Positions 12,901 to 25,300 of a DNA stretch of 64,000 nucleotides are shown in pieces. The notes below the pieces were generated by a model. That model worked only from the letters and a program-made list of their open reading frames with translations, had not been told where the DNA came from and did no database searches. Source of the DNA: Phalacrocorax aristotelis (Eukaryota > Chordata > Aves > Suliformes > Phalacrocoracidae); contig NC_134277.1 in NCBI RefSeq assembly GCF_949628215.1, positions 104,239,463-104,303,462 on the forward strand, given 5' to 3'. Within the stretch, counting starts at the first letter, position 1; each line of letters begins with the position of its first letter. The position numbers were made by a program, and so were the translations under genes.

Positions 12901-14679
12901 ACAACTATGGGACATATTATGTGCTTCACTCATATGGCTTCGCAGGCTGATCACATTCAAGCTGGTAAATGAACAGAGTTGACAATTAAAGCTACAACCA
13001 CCCATCTGGTGTTTACTGTCCTGACAGTGTTGCTTCATGTCTTCCCTGACTCCAGAGGAATAACAACACATCTGACAATGAAACTGGATCCTTTTTGCAT
13101 GAAGCTTTGCAACATGAATTTCCAAAGCTTTTCTGTTCTGAAAAACATGACCACAATCAACGCAAGTATGAAGAACACCATGATCAGCAGTAAGTTTAAC
13201 ATCAGAATCTTTAGTATCTGTAGGGCTCGGAGAAAAGATATTTGGCTTGTCTTCAGTAAGATCTTGAATTTCTGAAGTAGTATTACAACTACTTTTAGCA
13301 TCTGTTCCTAAGTCTGTATGTGACATAGGGCTTGAATCACCAGGTTTAAGCTGTGTGCTGCCAATATGCTTCATGTGTACTCTCTGAGTTTCAGACTTGC
13401 CTCTCTTACTATTACCCAACAAATTGTACCTTCTTTTAACCTGCCTTTTTAATCTAAAAGACCTACTCTGTCCAAATGAAGACCTTAACAAGACAACGTT
13501 TCTTTTATGTTCCAGTCTACCAAATCTCCTTGTAATGTTTGAACTGCTGACTAGCTTTTTGGTAGTTGGAGGGCGTTCCGCTTTCTGCAAGATATTTTCT
13601 GAGGGTCCTGGTATGTCTAGTTTGTCAGTACTGACTTCACATTTTCTTTCTACACCGGAAGAAAGCAATGTTTCCTCTGTCACAGTATCTGTTTTCTCAG
13701 TGGGAACATTCGAAGATGATATAATTTCAACAAGTTCAGTGCCATCATTTTGTTCAGACAAGCTTACTTTTGAGCCTTTCAGTGCACTGCAAACACTTAA
13801 TTCTTTTGCATCAGCAGTTCTTGCCTTTAATTTACTGGTCCCAGGTTTTGCTCTGACATTCCTCTCTTTGGTTGCTATAGACTGTTGTTTTTTCAAGAAT
13901 TTTTTTGTCAATATCTGTACAAATCCTCCCCGTGCAGCAAGATTTTGGCGTCGATGGTGTGTCTTGCCAAGTAAATGAGAATTTAGGAGATTTTCATCAG
14001 CACTCTGAAAACCACAAAGTTCACAACAAAATATCTTGGATTTCTCATGATCTTGCTTAACATGCGCATGCAATGTTGAACTACATTCAGCTGTGCAACT
14101 ACAGTGAGGACGCGTTTGATCTTTGAGTTGTTTAGAGGGGCTTTCTCGTTCATGTTTTTCCATATCAGAGCAGGAAGGTAAACACTGATTACTCATTTTG
14201 CCTTTAAGATCTTTGTCTATGTTACCAATGATATAGCCAACACTGATTTCTTCTGAAGAAGATAAGTTATCACGAACAGCAGCTGGCACCTCTTCTGAGT
14301 GCTTATTTTCCTTGAGAATTTTCAATATGGCACCATCAGCACATTTGGAATCACAATGTAGGCACAGGAAATTTGAATTAAATATGTCATCACCAAGACG
14401 ACTGGTGACTCCTTCCTTCTTTACAGCTCCAGCTACTACACTACTTGCCTCTCCAGCTACAACTTTGAGCAATTTCCTTTCACTATCTTTCATGTATTCT
14501 AAAGAACTCTGCTTTCTTTTTCTTGAGACATTTTCATCCAATGTAAGTCTTGTTTTCTGCTGAGATGAAGAGTCACATCCAGCATTTTCTCCTGATGTAT
14601 TTCTCTGGGATTCTTCTGTCAACTCAGTTTGTAAACTCTCATCAACATCATCACTCTTCTTATTTTCCTCCCCATCCAT
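9996..14679 (-). CDS. ZNF407: ZNF407 exon 2 coding part: N-terminal two thirds with paired C2H2 fingers
   Basis: This single exon encodes 1,561 residues plus one base. The start is the ATG at 14679 (peptide MDGEENKK), which has A at -3 and G at +4 and resembles the N-terminus of the mammalian protein. The frame stays open to a TTG at 14700, which is not a credible start. A C2H2 finger near residues 219-241 precedes a long basic, Ser-rich linker. Paired fingers then follow at about 506/535, 566/593, 685/714, 831/860, 1002/1031, 1415/1445 and 1487/1538, separated by acidic low-complexity linkers. The exon ends inside the last HTG linker at donor ACAG|GTATGG, in phase 1. The frame would continue as intron to a stop at 9919. 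The protein should be nuclear and bind DNA or chromatin; individual targets cannot be read from the sequence. Long open frames on the opposite strand here are shadows. Confidence 0.96.
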
Positions 14680-14723
14680 TCTTAACAGTGATATTATCAA
14701 CTGGAGATCATTTGGCTTAGTAC
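14680..14723 (-). other. ZNF407: ZNF407 exon 2 5' leader and splice acceptor
   Basis: A pyrimidine-rich acceptor on the minus strand (CTCCTTTGTTTTATAG) ends at 14724, so exon 2 begins at 14723 with GTACTAAGCC. The 44-nt leader before ATG 14679 has no stop in the frame of that ATG. If exon 1 ends at 39972, as predicted, the leader joins in frame to an upstream ATG (see the finding on an N-terminal extension). Confidence 0.8.
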
Positions 14724-17700
14724 CTATAAAACAAAGGAGTTATTAGTCATTTATGCACAAACAAAAGTTAAAAGACTCAAGTCAAAAAAAAAAAGCAATA
14801 TAGCAAATTAAAATCATGGCAGGAAGACAGACACAATGAAAGATACGAGGCTACATTTTCAGCACGGTGTCTAAACTTATGACATCTAAAAATCAAACCA
14901 ACTTCTAGGCACTTGGTTACAGAGCTCTCACTGTGATGAGCACCATATGAGTGAGCACTAGCTTCAATAGTTTTTGTGTAACGAAGTAATTTACTACTTG
15001 CTTAAACTTGGGCAGACAAGCCTAACCTTTGTTTCTGGAAGCATTTTTAGGGCATGGAACACTAACAGCTTTCAGAGAACTGGCCATGGGATGTTCAACT
15101 TTTCCTGAGCTAGAAATCCACATTCCCAAATTTAACAGCTCCAAGGAGGAAATGACCATGACTGCAACAACAAGCAAAACAAAGCCAACATAGATGTTAA
15201 ACATTGAAAGAATAAAGCTTTCTTTCCTTCCTCTGCTTAGATTACCTGCTAACGAGGGAAAACACAAATAGAGCCATGTTCTAAAAGAATATGCTGCAAG
15301 TATAGTTCCCCATCATTCCTAAAATACCCTCTAAAACTTCATTTCCCAGTGGGGGCGCAGCAGCAGAAAAAAAAAAAATCATGAAATAGCAGTGCAGAGA
15401 AGGCAGCATCTTTGAACCTCAGTATAAACACTAACCACCCACATCCAGTTACCAAAGGCTTTTGCTCAACTGCCCAGCATGACTTTTCTGCTCCCAAAAA
15501 GATGTCACCACTGGAAAACTGATGCTACCAACACAGTTTATAAGAGGGATGGGGGTGGGAAATCAAATCTTGACATTTATTACCTTTTCATTTTGATATG
15601 AAGCGATTGAGAATTGAAAATGCATTTCATTTTAACAGATGATTAAATACTAAATGTTTATCTATGTGCTTTACACTATGATTTAAACATCAATTTGCTG
15701 CAGATCCAAGTATTCAGTTTTTTGTTCAGCTACCCACTGAATGAGGCCATGACCACAATTGTAAGTACTTCCTGACAAGATTAAGTAATTGCAATGTTGA
15801 TACAGACAATGCAGGCTACAAAAACCTATTCAAGTACATGCTAAAAAAAAAAAAACAAACTTACGCTTACTTTTGAGGTAAGTAAGAAAGTATTTAACTG
15901 AGGAAATATACTCAAATCTGTTGGACATCACATATGGAAGTTAAAAAATGCTTTTATGCTTAATAATAATTTATGGAAGGTCTATAAGGAATTGAGTGCA
16001 CAGTAGTTGTATACATTGAACAGGTTTTCAACTGTAGGTCTCTCATTGAGCTAAAGTACTGTCCAAACTTACACGGAGCTAGCTACACCTAAATAATGAG
16101 AGAACAATCACCTCCAGATCACAACAGCCCTTTGGAGGTTCCAGATATTGTTTCTCTAATTGTGTTTTTCTGTTTCTTACACACTATTATTTTTCTTTGT
16201 TCACTAAACCATGATAGAAAACATCACAGTTAGTCAGAAGTAAAATAATCAGGTCTATATTCTCAGCTAGTGTAAGTCAGCATATTGTCAAGTATGTTCA
16301 AATATGCTACAGCAATTAATAGCAGGATGAAGCCTTTGAAGTGCAAACTTACCCTGAAAAGGTTTATAAGCACTGCTTGGGGTACAGAAAAAAATCTGAT
16401 TAAAATTATGTTGTTTAACTACAGTACAGCTTTATTTATATAACTTGGGAAATACGAAGAAATTACTGCAGTCATGACTGCCACAAGTCCATGCTTAACT
16501 GTTTGCATGCAGCAGCCGTGGGTGCTTTGCCTCACTACACCTCCACAGCAGGTTCCCAGCCCACCACTGAGAACTGACCACTTTTCCTTTGCATGGCCTG
16601 CAGAAGAACAGCCATTTTTTCTTTGCTGTACAGGACAATTTGCAGCCTCAGACCAATTCTCCACTTTCTTTATAGGATACTTTCCTCTCAGACCATCTGA
16701 TTTATCAGAGAACCTGTCCAGCAGTGAACTAACACTCACGCTGGAAATTTCCACTATCAAAGGTTGTACGGGGGTAATTAGGAGTTTCTCCATCAACAAA
16801 AATCCATACATTCAAGACATATTAATAAGTTGGGGACTGGTGGCTCCATGCCATGTCCTCTTCTGACACTCTTCATGCCTACTTAAAGCCATCCTATAAT
16901 TTGATTTAAACCTTAAAGCACTGTCACACCTAGATCAACATCTGACAGAAATCACAAGCCACTTTCAGCCAGAGATACAGTAATCACGGGAGGTGGATGC
17001 TTCCCAGCTGTCACAGGCAGGTATCAGTAGTCTCAGAACATGCCTCTTCTGCCACACCAGCGTAGATTTGGCTCATCTGCACTAGCCACCCGCACGCATC
17101 AAAATAAGATGGCTGGTTATTTGCATGCAGTATGTGCAGGCTTAGCCTTATTTCTCAGCATTTGTTCACTAACTCTCCAACAGAAGTCAATCCTGCTCTG
17201 TCTCTGCCAAAAATCCCGGACCACAATCCCAGTTCTGGCATCCAATCTTGTCTTCAGCTCAACTTTATTCCATCAATTAAGGATTTTATTCAATTGCTTA
17301 GGAAAATTATGTATTTCCCTTGTTTTATCTTCATAAACTGTTTACAGTCACAACTACAAACTAGTTGCTAACCAAGTGAAAAATGCAAAACACATCTCAT
17401 ATGTGCTGCCAATAATTTCAGTATGAAATTAAAAGTCACATATGTAATACAAATATACAAAGGAGCCTTACCCCCCAGACTTCTTGCCTAATTCTTCAGT
17501 TCTCAAAGTCAACAGTAAATGGAGACACTTATCTCTCCCTTCATTACATGATAAACTTCCAGCACACAGACAGGGGATGCACTCCACTTCATTTACAAGC
17601 GGTACTCTGAATGAAGTCAACAGCCTCACATCTATCCCACAACTAATAACAAGTATTAGCAAGGCAATAGCTCCTTGGCTGCACACCACAAGTTAGGTGT

Positions 17701-20700
17701 AGCAACGAGCACAAGTTAGGTGTAACAACAATTAATGATACACCTTTACCAGTTTCATCTCTACCTCACATCTGAGTTTTTACGAAAATAATCTCCCCCT
17801 GCTCACCATTCCTAGAGTTAAATTTGTGTCTGTCCCACCTCCACGTAAACTGTCAAAATATCGCTACATGGGAGTATGCACCTGTATGAAACCATAATCC
17901 AGAAAGAATTCTCTATAAAGGAAAACAACTATGAGGCAGTTTCTCTAAAATTACCCCTATATTAATTAATTTAAGGAATTAAATTGCCTTCAGTATCTTT
18001 TACTTCTCTCAAAGTTGCCTTTAGGAAAGGAGCACATCTTCTGAGGTGGACTCACAATGGCTACTGTCACTACTTTTTGCTGGGACCATAGTCAGAGATT
18101 TGTTGAGCTGTGGTCAGTTCTCCACATCTCAGAGAAGAGCTAGACCACAACACTGAACCATGTCTCTGTTTCTTCCCACTACGATCTTCGCTCAGCTAAC
18201 ACAGCTGTGTCTCTAACACAATTTCAGTAGCATAGGCCTCAGCTTCCTTGATGGGAGAGTAGGGCCTCACACCCAAAGGGAGCTGCGGGCAGACCCCTTA
18301 GCTTCCTGCACAGATCTATTCCACCAATGACTATCGCTACTTGAAGGATATATTCAGCATACCATAAGCCTCCTCTAGGCAAAAGCAGCCCATAGGGCTT
18401 CCCCTGCTGTAAGCTTCTCTCCTGAAAACCCCTTCTCAGATTTGCCACAGGACAGGAGGACAATGTCAAAGCAACAAACTGGTCACAAACCTGCGTGATC
18501 CTAATCCTCAGTCTGCATAAGCCAATTCACCTCTGCTGTCGTCAAAGCCACTACACTAATTAAGGGCTAGCCTACAGTTGGTATTAATACAGAAACCGAT
18601 GCACCAGAGAAGGCATCAGCAGCACTCTGAGTCTGTACAGTCCCCGTGACGACATGATACATTAAGTTAAATGCGTTTGTTTTTGCAAAATTAACCTTGG
18701 TCTGGCACAGGGATCATCATCAAAAGCAAACAATCAGGATCTGGAATTTGGTTAAATCAACTGGTAACCAAAACCATATTCTAGATGTGCCAAGTTACCC
18801 TCTGCTGCCAGAGCAGCTTAAGCACATGCTTAAATCTAACTCCTACTTATCAGTGTGGCTGAGTAAGCCTTTTGATATCAGTGTAATGCTGGCAAACTCA
18901 TACAGCAGCAGCAGCGGGGAAGAACAGCTCTTGAACTACGTTATTAATGGATCAACAAGACTAAAAAGATGCAAGATGCAAGCTCTTGTGTTTCTTCTAC
19001 CTTCACCTTTTAAAGATTCAGGTTATGTTTTTACAAGTAACAGGTATCTAAAGCACAACAATAGGTAACCACTTAATGTATTGCATAAATAAACCAGAAA
19101 GGACTCATCTAGGCTCCGAGACTGCACCGATGGTATCGCCAGGTACAACACAGTAGACCACCAGAGCAGAGCACCGAGCCCAAGCTAAGCAGACAGCAGC
19201 CAAATCTTCAGTATTTCTGTAGCTGAAAACCCGGTTCTGTCAAACAGCTCTCTCTTAACATCATATTTGATGTTCAAAATGAAGCTGTTCTAACTCAAAA
19301 GTGGGTTGACTTTTTGTAACATAAATCTTTTGTTAATGTTCATATAAATCAAGTATAGCTGAACAGATTCTTAAAGGATATGACCAAAAATTAATTTGCC
19401 ACATTAGCTTCAGGTTAACAAATTCTTCTGCTTGGAGACAGTCATACATTACCTAACACGTTTTAAGGTTCTTGCAGCACACTGCTCTTCCTAAGTTTTG
19501 GAAGGAAACCTGTTGTGGCCTCACCGTTTGCGCACAGAAAAAGCTTTTCTTCAATTATTTTCTGTGTATCCAAAAGAAGTGAAACACGTTTTTAAGATCT
19601 TCAAAAGAAAAATATTTATGTTACATATGCTACATCTGCATAGGCCAGATATCCAAACCTTTACAAAATATACGAGAAGACACACATTTTTGAATTACAA
19701 GTGCATAATGCACAATACTTCGGCTGTGTCACAGAAACCAATATAGCTAAAGATTCTCCTCCTTCATGCATTGGGATATCCAAATGGTCAGAATTGCAGA
19801 GTCTTTGTTTCAATATTTAATCCAATTAAAAAGACATCCCACAGTCACAATTCAGCACCATCTCCCTACCTATAAAGAACAAAACAAATACAAAAAAAAG
19901 AGAAAAATACTACTTCTTGAGCTGCCACCACCATTTTTTACCAGATAACAACACAGATTTTTGTATTCTTCCTACAATGCTTTTTTGTTTATTGATATAG
20001 TATCTGCTACAGTTCTATACAAAAGCATCAGTCATTTGCAGACAGAAGATCTTTTCTTTGATGGAAATAGAGAATATTTTGGTTGAGTGTCTTCTCTATT
20101 TTTCTTCCTCTAGTCCAAAAAATAGTATATCATTCCCCTATGCGGAAGGGTGGAAGCAGTGCAGCGAAGACTTTTAACGTTAAGACTTGCATTGCCCTAA
20201 TCCTCAGACAAAATTTTGATAGTAATCTTAAGATCAGAAGGACAAGCAATTTAGTGATGATCCATAAACCTGTAATGAACTGCAAAGTTCCTTAACTTGA
20301 TGCTCAATACATTTTTATTTACTCTCATTTTGGTCATCTGCCAGCTCTTTAAGGGAAGGGGTATGGATTGTACAGAAGAACCCAAAGACAAGAACTAAAT
20401 TCCATTCTGGTTTTTATTTCTTATGATAATCCTGGCATTAGAATTCCCAAAGCACTTCTCAGTCAGCGTATTATCATCTCTAAGTATTCAATGCCCAATC
20501 TGCAGTGTTTGTAAAGGATGCAGCATATGGAGAATAGAGTTTCTTTTTTTTCCCCAGTAAAAATTTCCTTTTTTCAGACAATTAATTCTTTCAATGAAAT
20601 CATGGATACAATGAAGCAAGATCATTTTAATGAGCTCCTTAAATAGCTTGCACAGAACTGAATGTGAACAACTCAACACACGGCCTTTGCGTCAGCTAAA

Positions 20701-22330
20701 CATCTCATTTTCAAGGGCATAACATCCTTCCTAAATCAAATCATAGGTCTGTCTTATGGCCTTACAAAGTTATGTCACTTCCTCCAGAGCGACCAATCCA
20801 AGAGAATATTCTCCTCAGTAATACAGAAGACAACGTGGTTGTTGGTTCAAATGGAACAAAGATCACCTTTATTTTGAGGAGTATTCGATGCTAACCATTA
20901 CAAACAAGAAGTTCTGGCATTCTGGAGCTGCAAGGGAAAATACGAGCTTTGCATCATGAGCCTGTTCATCATGTAAAGCCACTCATTTTCCTAGGGAACC
21001 AGAACATCCACAGGAGACTTCCAAACAAGCTACAGGCTCTCAATGGCTAAAAACACTGAAACTTTCACACTGACGTATCTACAATAGTTAAAGTAACAAA
21101 CTAAAAAGCCCAGTGATAGTCATCGCTTGAGTATCACTCAAAACGGCAAGTTATCTTGCACCCATTAACTTCACTTTCTCACAGGCATCAGAAAGAACGG
21201 TAATGGCATCAGAGGGAAACACACCCTGCATTACAACTCACATCCTTGCTTCTGCTTCCAAATCACCGGAAGTAACTCTGGTGGGGGTGGAAATTGGCAA
21301 CATAAAGGAAGTTCTCATGAATTCGACATAAAGAACAAAATCTTTAATTCATACACACACAAAAAAAATTAAGAGAAAAAGGGAAAGCTCCCTAGTCCAT
21401 CATCCACTCGTTTCAGGAACAGCCAGATGTTGTTAAATTCAGCAATGACCACCAATTATATCCGCTTTGAAGAGGGAATCAGACAAGAAAGACAGGGATA
21501 CACACTCATTTCAAATGCTGTCGGAATCAGTAGGCATGTCCAAGACAGAGAATAAGAGGAAATGCACTAGCATCTCCTAAGAAGTATTGAATAACCCCCA
21601 GATTTTCAATTTTTGAAAATTTAAGATGGTCTGTGTATTTTAAATTGTAAATGCAAAGAATTTTTACTATTTCTAGAGTGAGGCATAGATAACAATAGCA
21701 ATAAAAATATGCAACAGAAACTTCTGAGGATCCAAGACCATATTCGTATAGCACTGTGATATTTATGGATGAAAAGCACTGTTTATTCTCAAAACACTTT
21801 AGAGAGTGTATCAGGTCCATGAAGGAAACTTGCAGGAAATAAATGTTCATTTTTCACATACAGTAATGAGTCCTGCAGTTTGTGGGAACTCTCAAAATGA
21901 CACGGTTTCATGCCAGATGCAATTCTCACCAACTTGACCAATTAAAACTAGAGAAAAGCAAAAAGTAAATGCAATTTGAATCTCTCTTCTACCATAGGCT
22001 GTAAGACCCTCTTACGTACAGCGGACTGCACTAGAACTCACAGAGGAAGGGCACAGGCACCATCACATGCTGATAGCTGAAAAAAAAGATGATGTTTGAA
22101 GTCTTAAATTTTTCCTGCACTTTGGCAGCAAAAGATAACACTAAGTTGAAATTGCTGTTACTTGGAAACTGGCTTTTGGAATTTTTGCCCTAGAAACCTG
22201 GTCCTAAAAGCCCTGTTCTACTTTGAAATATAAGGGGTATGAATTTCCTAGATTGCTATGCTGGTGTTTAATACTTGCCAAGATTTACTAAATTTTCATC
22301 AACCTTTGCTCAAAATTAAACTTAAAAGAC

Positions 22331-22348
22331 AAAAAAAAAAAAAAAAAA
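22331..22348 (+). repeat. A18 homopolymer
   Basis: Eighteen consecutive A in intron 1 of ZNF407. I saw no target-site duplication or retroposon body attached to it, so I call it a simple repeat. Confidence 0.85.
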
Positions 22349-25300
22349 GATGGCTTTGTGATATGGTATTATAATATGGGCCAACATGACAAGCAACGAG
22401 AAGCCTCCGCCATCACAGCCTGGGACACATTTCTCTACTAACACAGCCTGAGCAGGCCCAAGGAGGTAGCAGCAGCAGCACAGGTGAAAAGGCCAACACA
22501 AATGGCCAGCTCTCTGCCAGCTGATAGCCCAGAACTCTCTTTTTGTTTTTTTTTTTATGTTGAACCAAGATGCAGAAAGGAAGTAGGAACTAGAAAAAAC
22601 TGCAAGGAAGTGGGGGGGGGAAGGAAAAAAAATGCATTTTTTGCATCGAAATGGTGTTCATTTTTCATATACCAAACAAAATTAAAAACAAGATATTGAG
22701 CATTTTTCAGTTATTTATTACGCAGCTATTCAGTGAGCAATGGCTCACTGAAGATAAAAAAAAGAACCTAACCAATACCATTTTAAAGGTAGGCTGATAA
22801 CAGTTTGGATATGTTTTACCCGCAATTATTGCAAGTATGCCAAACATCCAGAGCTAAATAAATAAATATTTGAAAAAAAAAAAACCCACCACATTTAATG
22901 TGAAGTTAGGGCACCAAAACCGTAGAAAAGGCATAAAGAGAAAGAATGGCAGAAGATGGAAAGAGAAATTCAACATGCTTTAAATACTAGTATTTTCTGA
23001 GTAATCATTTTAATTGCCTTGCCTGTGGCTCTTTAATGACATTCTACTAAGGTAACCCAGGCCCACATGGTTTAGCACACTGTATTTATCTCCGCCTTTT
23101 GAATGACCAGGGCCAAGAATGCATGTAATAATCTCTGTGTGTATATGCACATGCTTCTCAGTGTGATTGTACATCTTGTCTTCCTCCTGTCAGTAGCTTT
23201 TTCAAGTAGTTCAGCTGAAAAGAACTGGATGAGTTTCTGGCTGAATAGGTAACATACTGAGTTAGGGTTATCTTTGTGGTTGGTTAACAAAGTTTCCAGA
23301 GAAGAATACGAAGTGTACGTATGCATCTAAAGAAAAGGAGAAATTAATAAAAATAAAAGCATTCTGATGACACCTGGTGGCCACTGCACACAAGGAAGTA
23401 ATTGCCTTTCATCTGAGAAAAGCAGATCGAACAGAAATGTGTTACGTGTTTCTTTGGCAAGCGTATCTACAGAAATGACAGCCGATACTATTATCAATTA
23501 GAATATATACTTACTGCAACTTAGACGTTTACATATCCATATGTATTTGTATCATTGGTATTAATGCACATAGACAAGACATACTCAACAACCTGAACTA
23601 TTAGCTTATTCTAGAAAGACAAAACCTGTTTTTTCTGAACAATAAAATAGACGTGAGCACACTGGAAGTATTTAATCTCAATCCTACAAGACATATGAAA
23701 CCCAGGCTTTCTTTTCGGTTTTTATTTTCCAGCTTGGTTGCTTAAATAAGGCAGAGGGAGATGGGGCAGAAGCACAGTAGAAGCAGGGGTCTGCCTCGCA
23801 CCGGGGTGCACTTGGAAGGTCTCTGTGCTATAGATGCTGCTCCAAATCCCTGCCACAACACTTTAGTCCTCCAGCACACTTCAGCAAAGCATAAGAAGCA
23901 GCAGCCTTCACTTCTTTGTATCACTGGATCTCTAACAAAAAGAAATTCATATCCATCATTATAAATTAGTATAAAAAGGTGATAGCTGTACACAGTTCCT
24001 AGCTACAGAGGGGGTAAACCCTTAATGCGCAGGGGGAAGGCTGCACGTCACATTACACCTTTTCTCTTTAATGGTTTCTTATAATACGAGCAAGCAGTCA
24101 CAATAGTGCTGCTATCTCCTCCACAACACATAGGGGGATTTTTTTTCCCTGATAACCTTATATGAGCATCACTGAGACTTAAACCATGCATAGCTGTGCA
24201 AAGCTTGGCTTCCTCCACAGTAACTGTTACTTGCTTTCGGGTGAACAAACCCATGCTTCAGCTGCAGTCGCTGAACACCTTTTTAAAGCTGCTGCACTCT
24301 GAACAGTTCAGGGGGTTACCACTGAATTTTATTCTAATTTCCATCACTGTCTGTGTCAAGATAGAAACCAATACAAGATAGCAATGGGAGTCATACAGGT
24401 GTGACAGTGGCATTGTGAGTCCAAGCTCTGGTAGTATGAGATGATACAAAAATTATTCGTGACTTCTGCGGTGCCTGTGACACCAGCCAAGAGCTACTAT
24501 GGCACAGCATGGAGCCTCTTCCCTTCCCCATCCCCAAGCCCTTCACCAGAGCTAAGTCATGTAGCTACATAAGGTGCCTTCACTCCAGCAGATGACAGAA
24601 GAGAGGCTGAAAGCTGATCAGGCTCCCGCTTCTCCCCAGCAAAACACACTCTTGGTCAGCCAATGGAGAGCAGAGTTGGATGAGGGAGGAGGCAGTGGTA
24701 TAGCAAAGGGCTCTCTACACCTGGCAGAGATGGACCAGGCGATGCCTCAGCAGCATCCATCTTGGACCACGGCCGATACAGCAAAACCACATCTCCCCAG
24801 GACAGGTCCCAGCCAGCTAGAATTGGAGGGAAGGAACTGAGGATGAGAAAGCACAGCCCCTTGCTGACACAACCACCACCTATAAAACCCCCATTTACTT
24901 CTTGTCCAAAGCATTCACAGTACTGATACTTCGGGAACAACTGCCATGAAGGTTTCAAATGCCACTGCTTATCAAGAGCAGCCATTTCCCCCCACGTCTG
25001 TTTGTTTCAGTGCATCAAACCTGGCGTCTACCTAAATCAGTCCCTGAAATTCAGCTGTCTCCCAGCACTAGCAATATGCCTAAGCACGTGCACAGTGTCA
25101 GCAGGATTCCTTTTAAGCTTGACGTGAGGCACATGTGTTCAAGCGCATCCCTGAACAAGGGCTCACCTGGCAATTAAAATTTTCATTTCTCCTGCAGGAA
25201 TGGTGCATGCAGTGCGACACCAGGAACAGTTGCGCTGGGGACCTGAACCCTTCCCTAATACTTACAAAAATTATGCAGTTTCATTCTGTTAAATCTAAGA

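Noticed and set aside
13397-13978. 193-codon plus-strand open frame
   Set aside because: Antisense shadow of ZNF407 exon 2, caused by its codon use.
14680-14700. Start of ZNF407 at a TTG seven codons upstream
   Set aside because: The ATG at 14679 has a strong context and matches the family N-terminus; TTG is not a usual start in vertebrates.
15022-15267. 81-codon minus-strand frame with a membrane-like segment next to ZNF407 exon 2
   Set aside because: No acceptor/donor pair consistent with an exon and no recognisable family.
16419-16866. Two overlapping 130-codon frames on opposite strands
   Set aside because: Neither shows a domain, splice context or biased composition; one is the mirror of the other.
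22331-22348. A18 run as the tail of a processed pseudogene
   Set aside because: No coding remnant or target-site duplication upstream; intron DNA here has many A runs.
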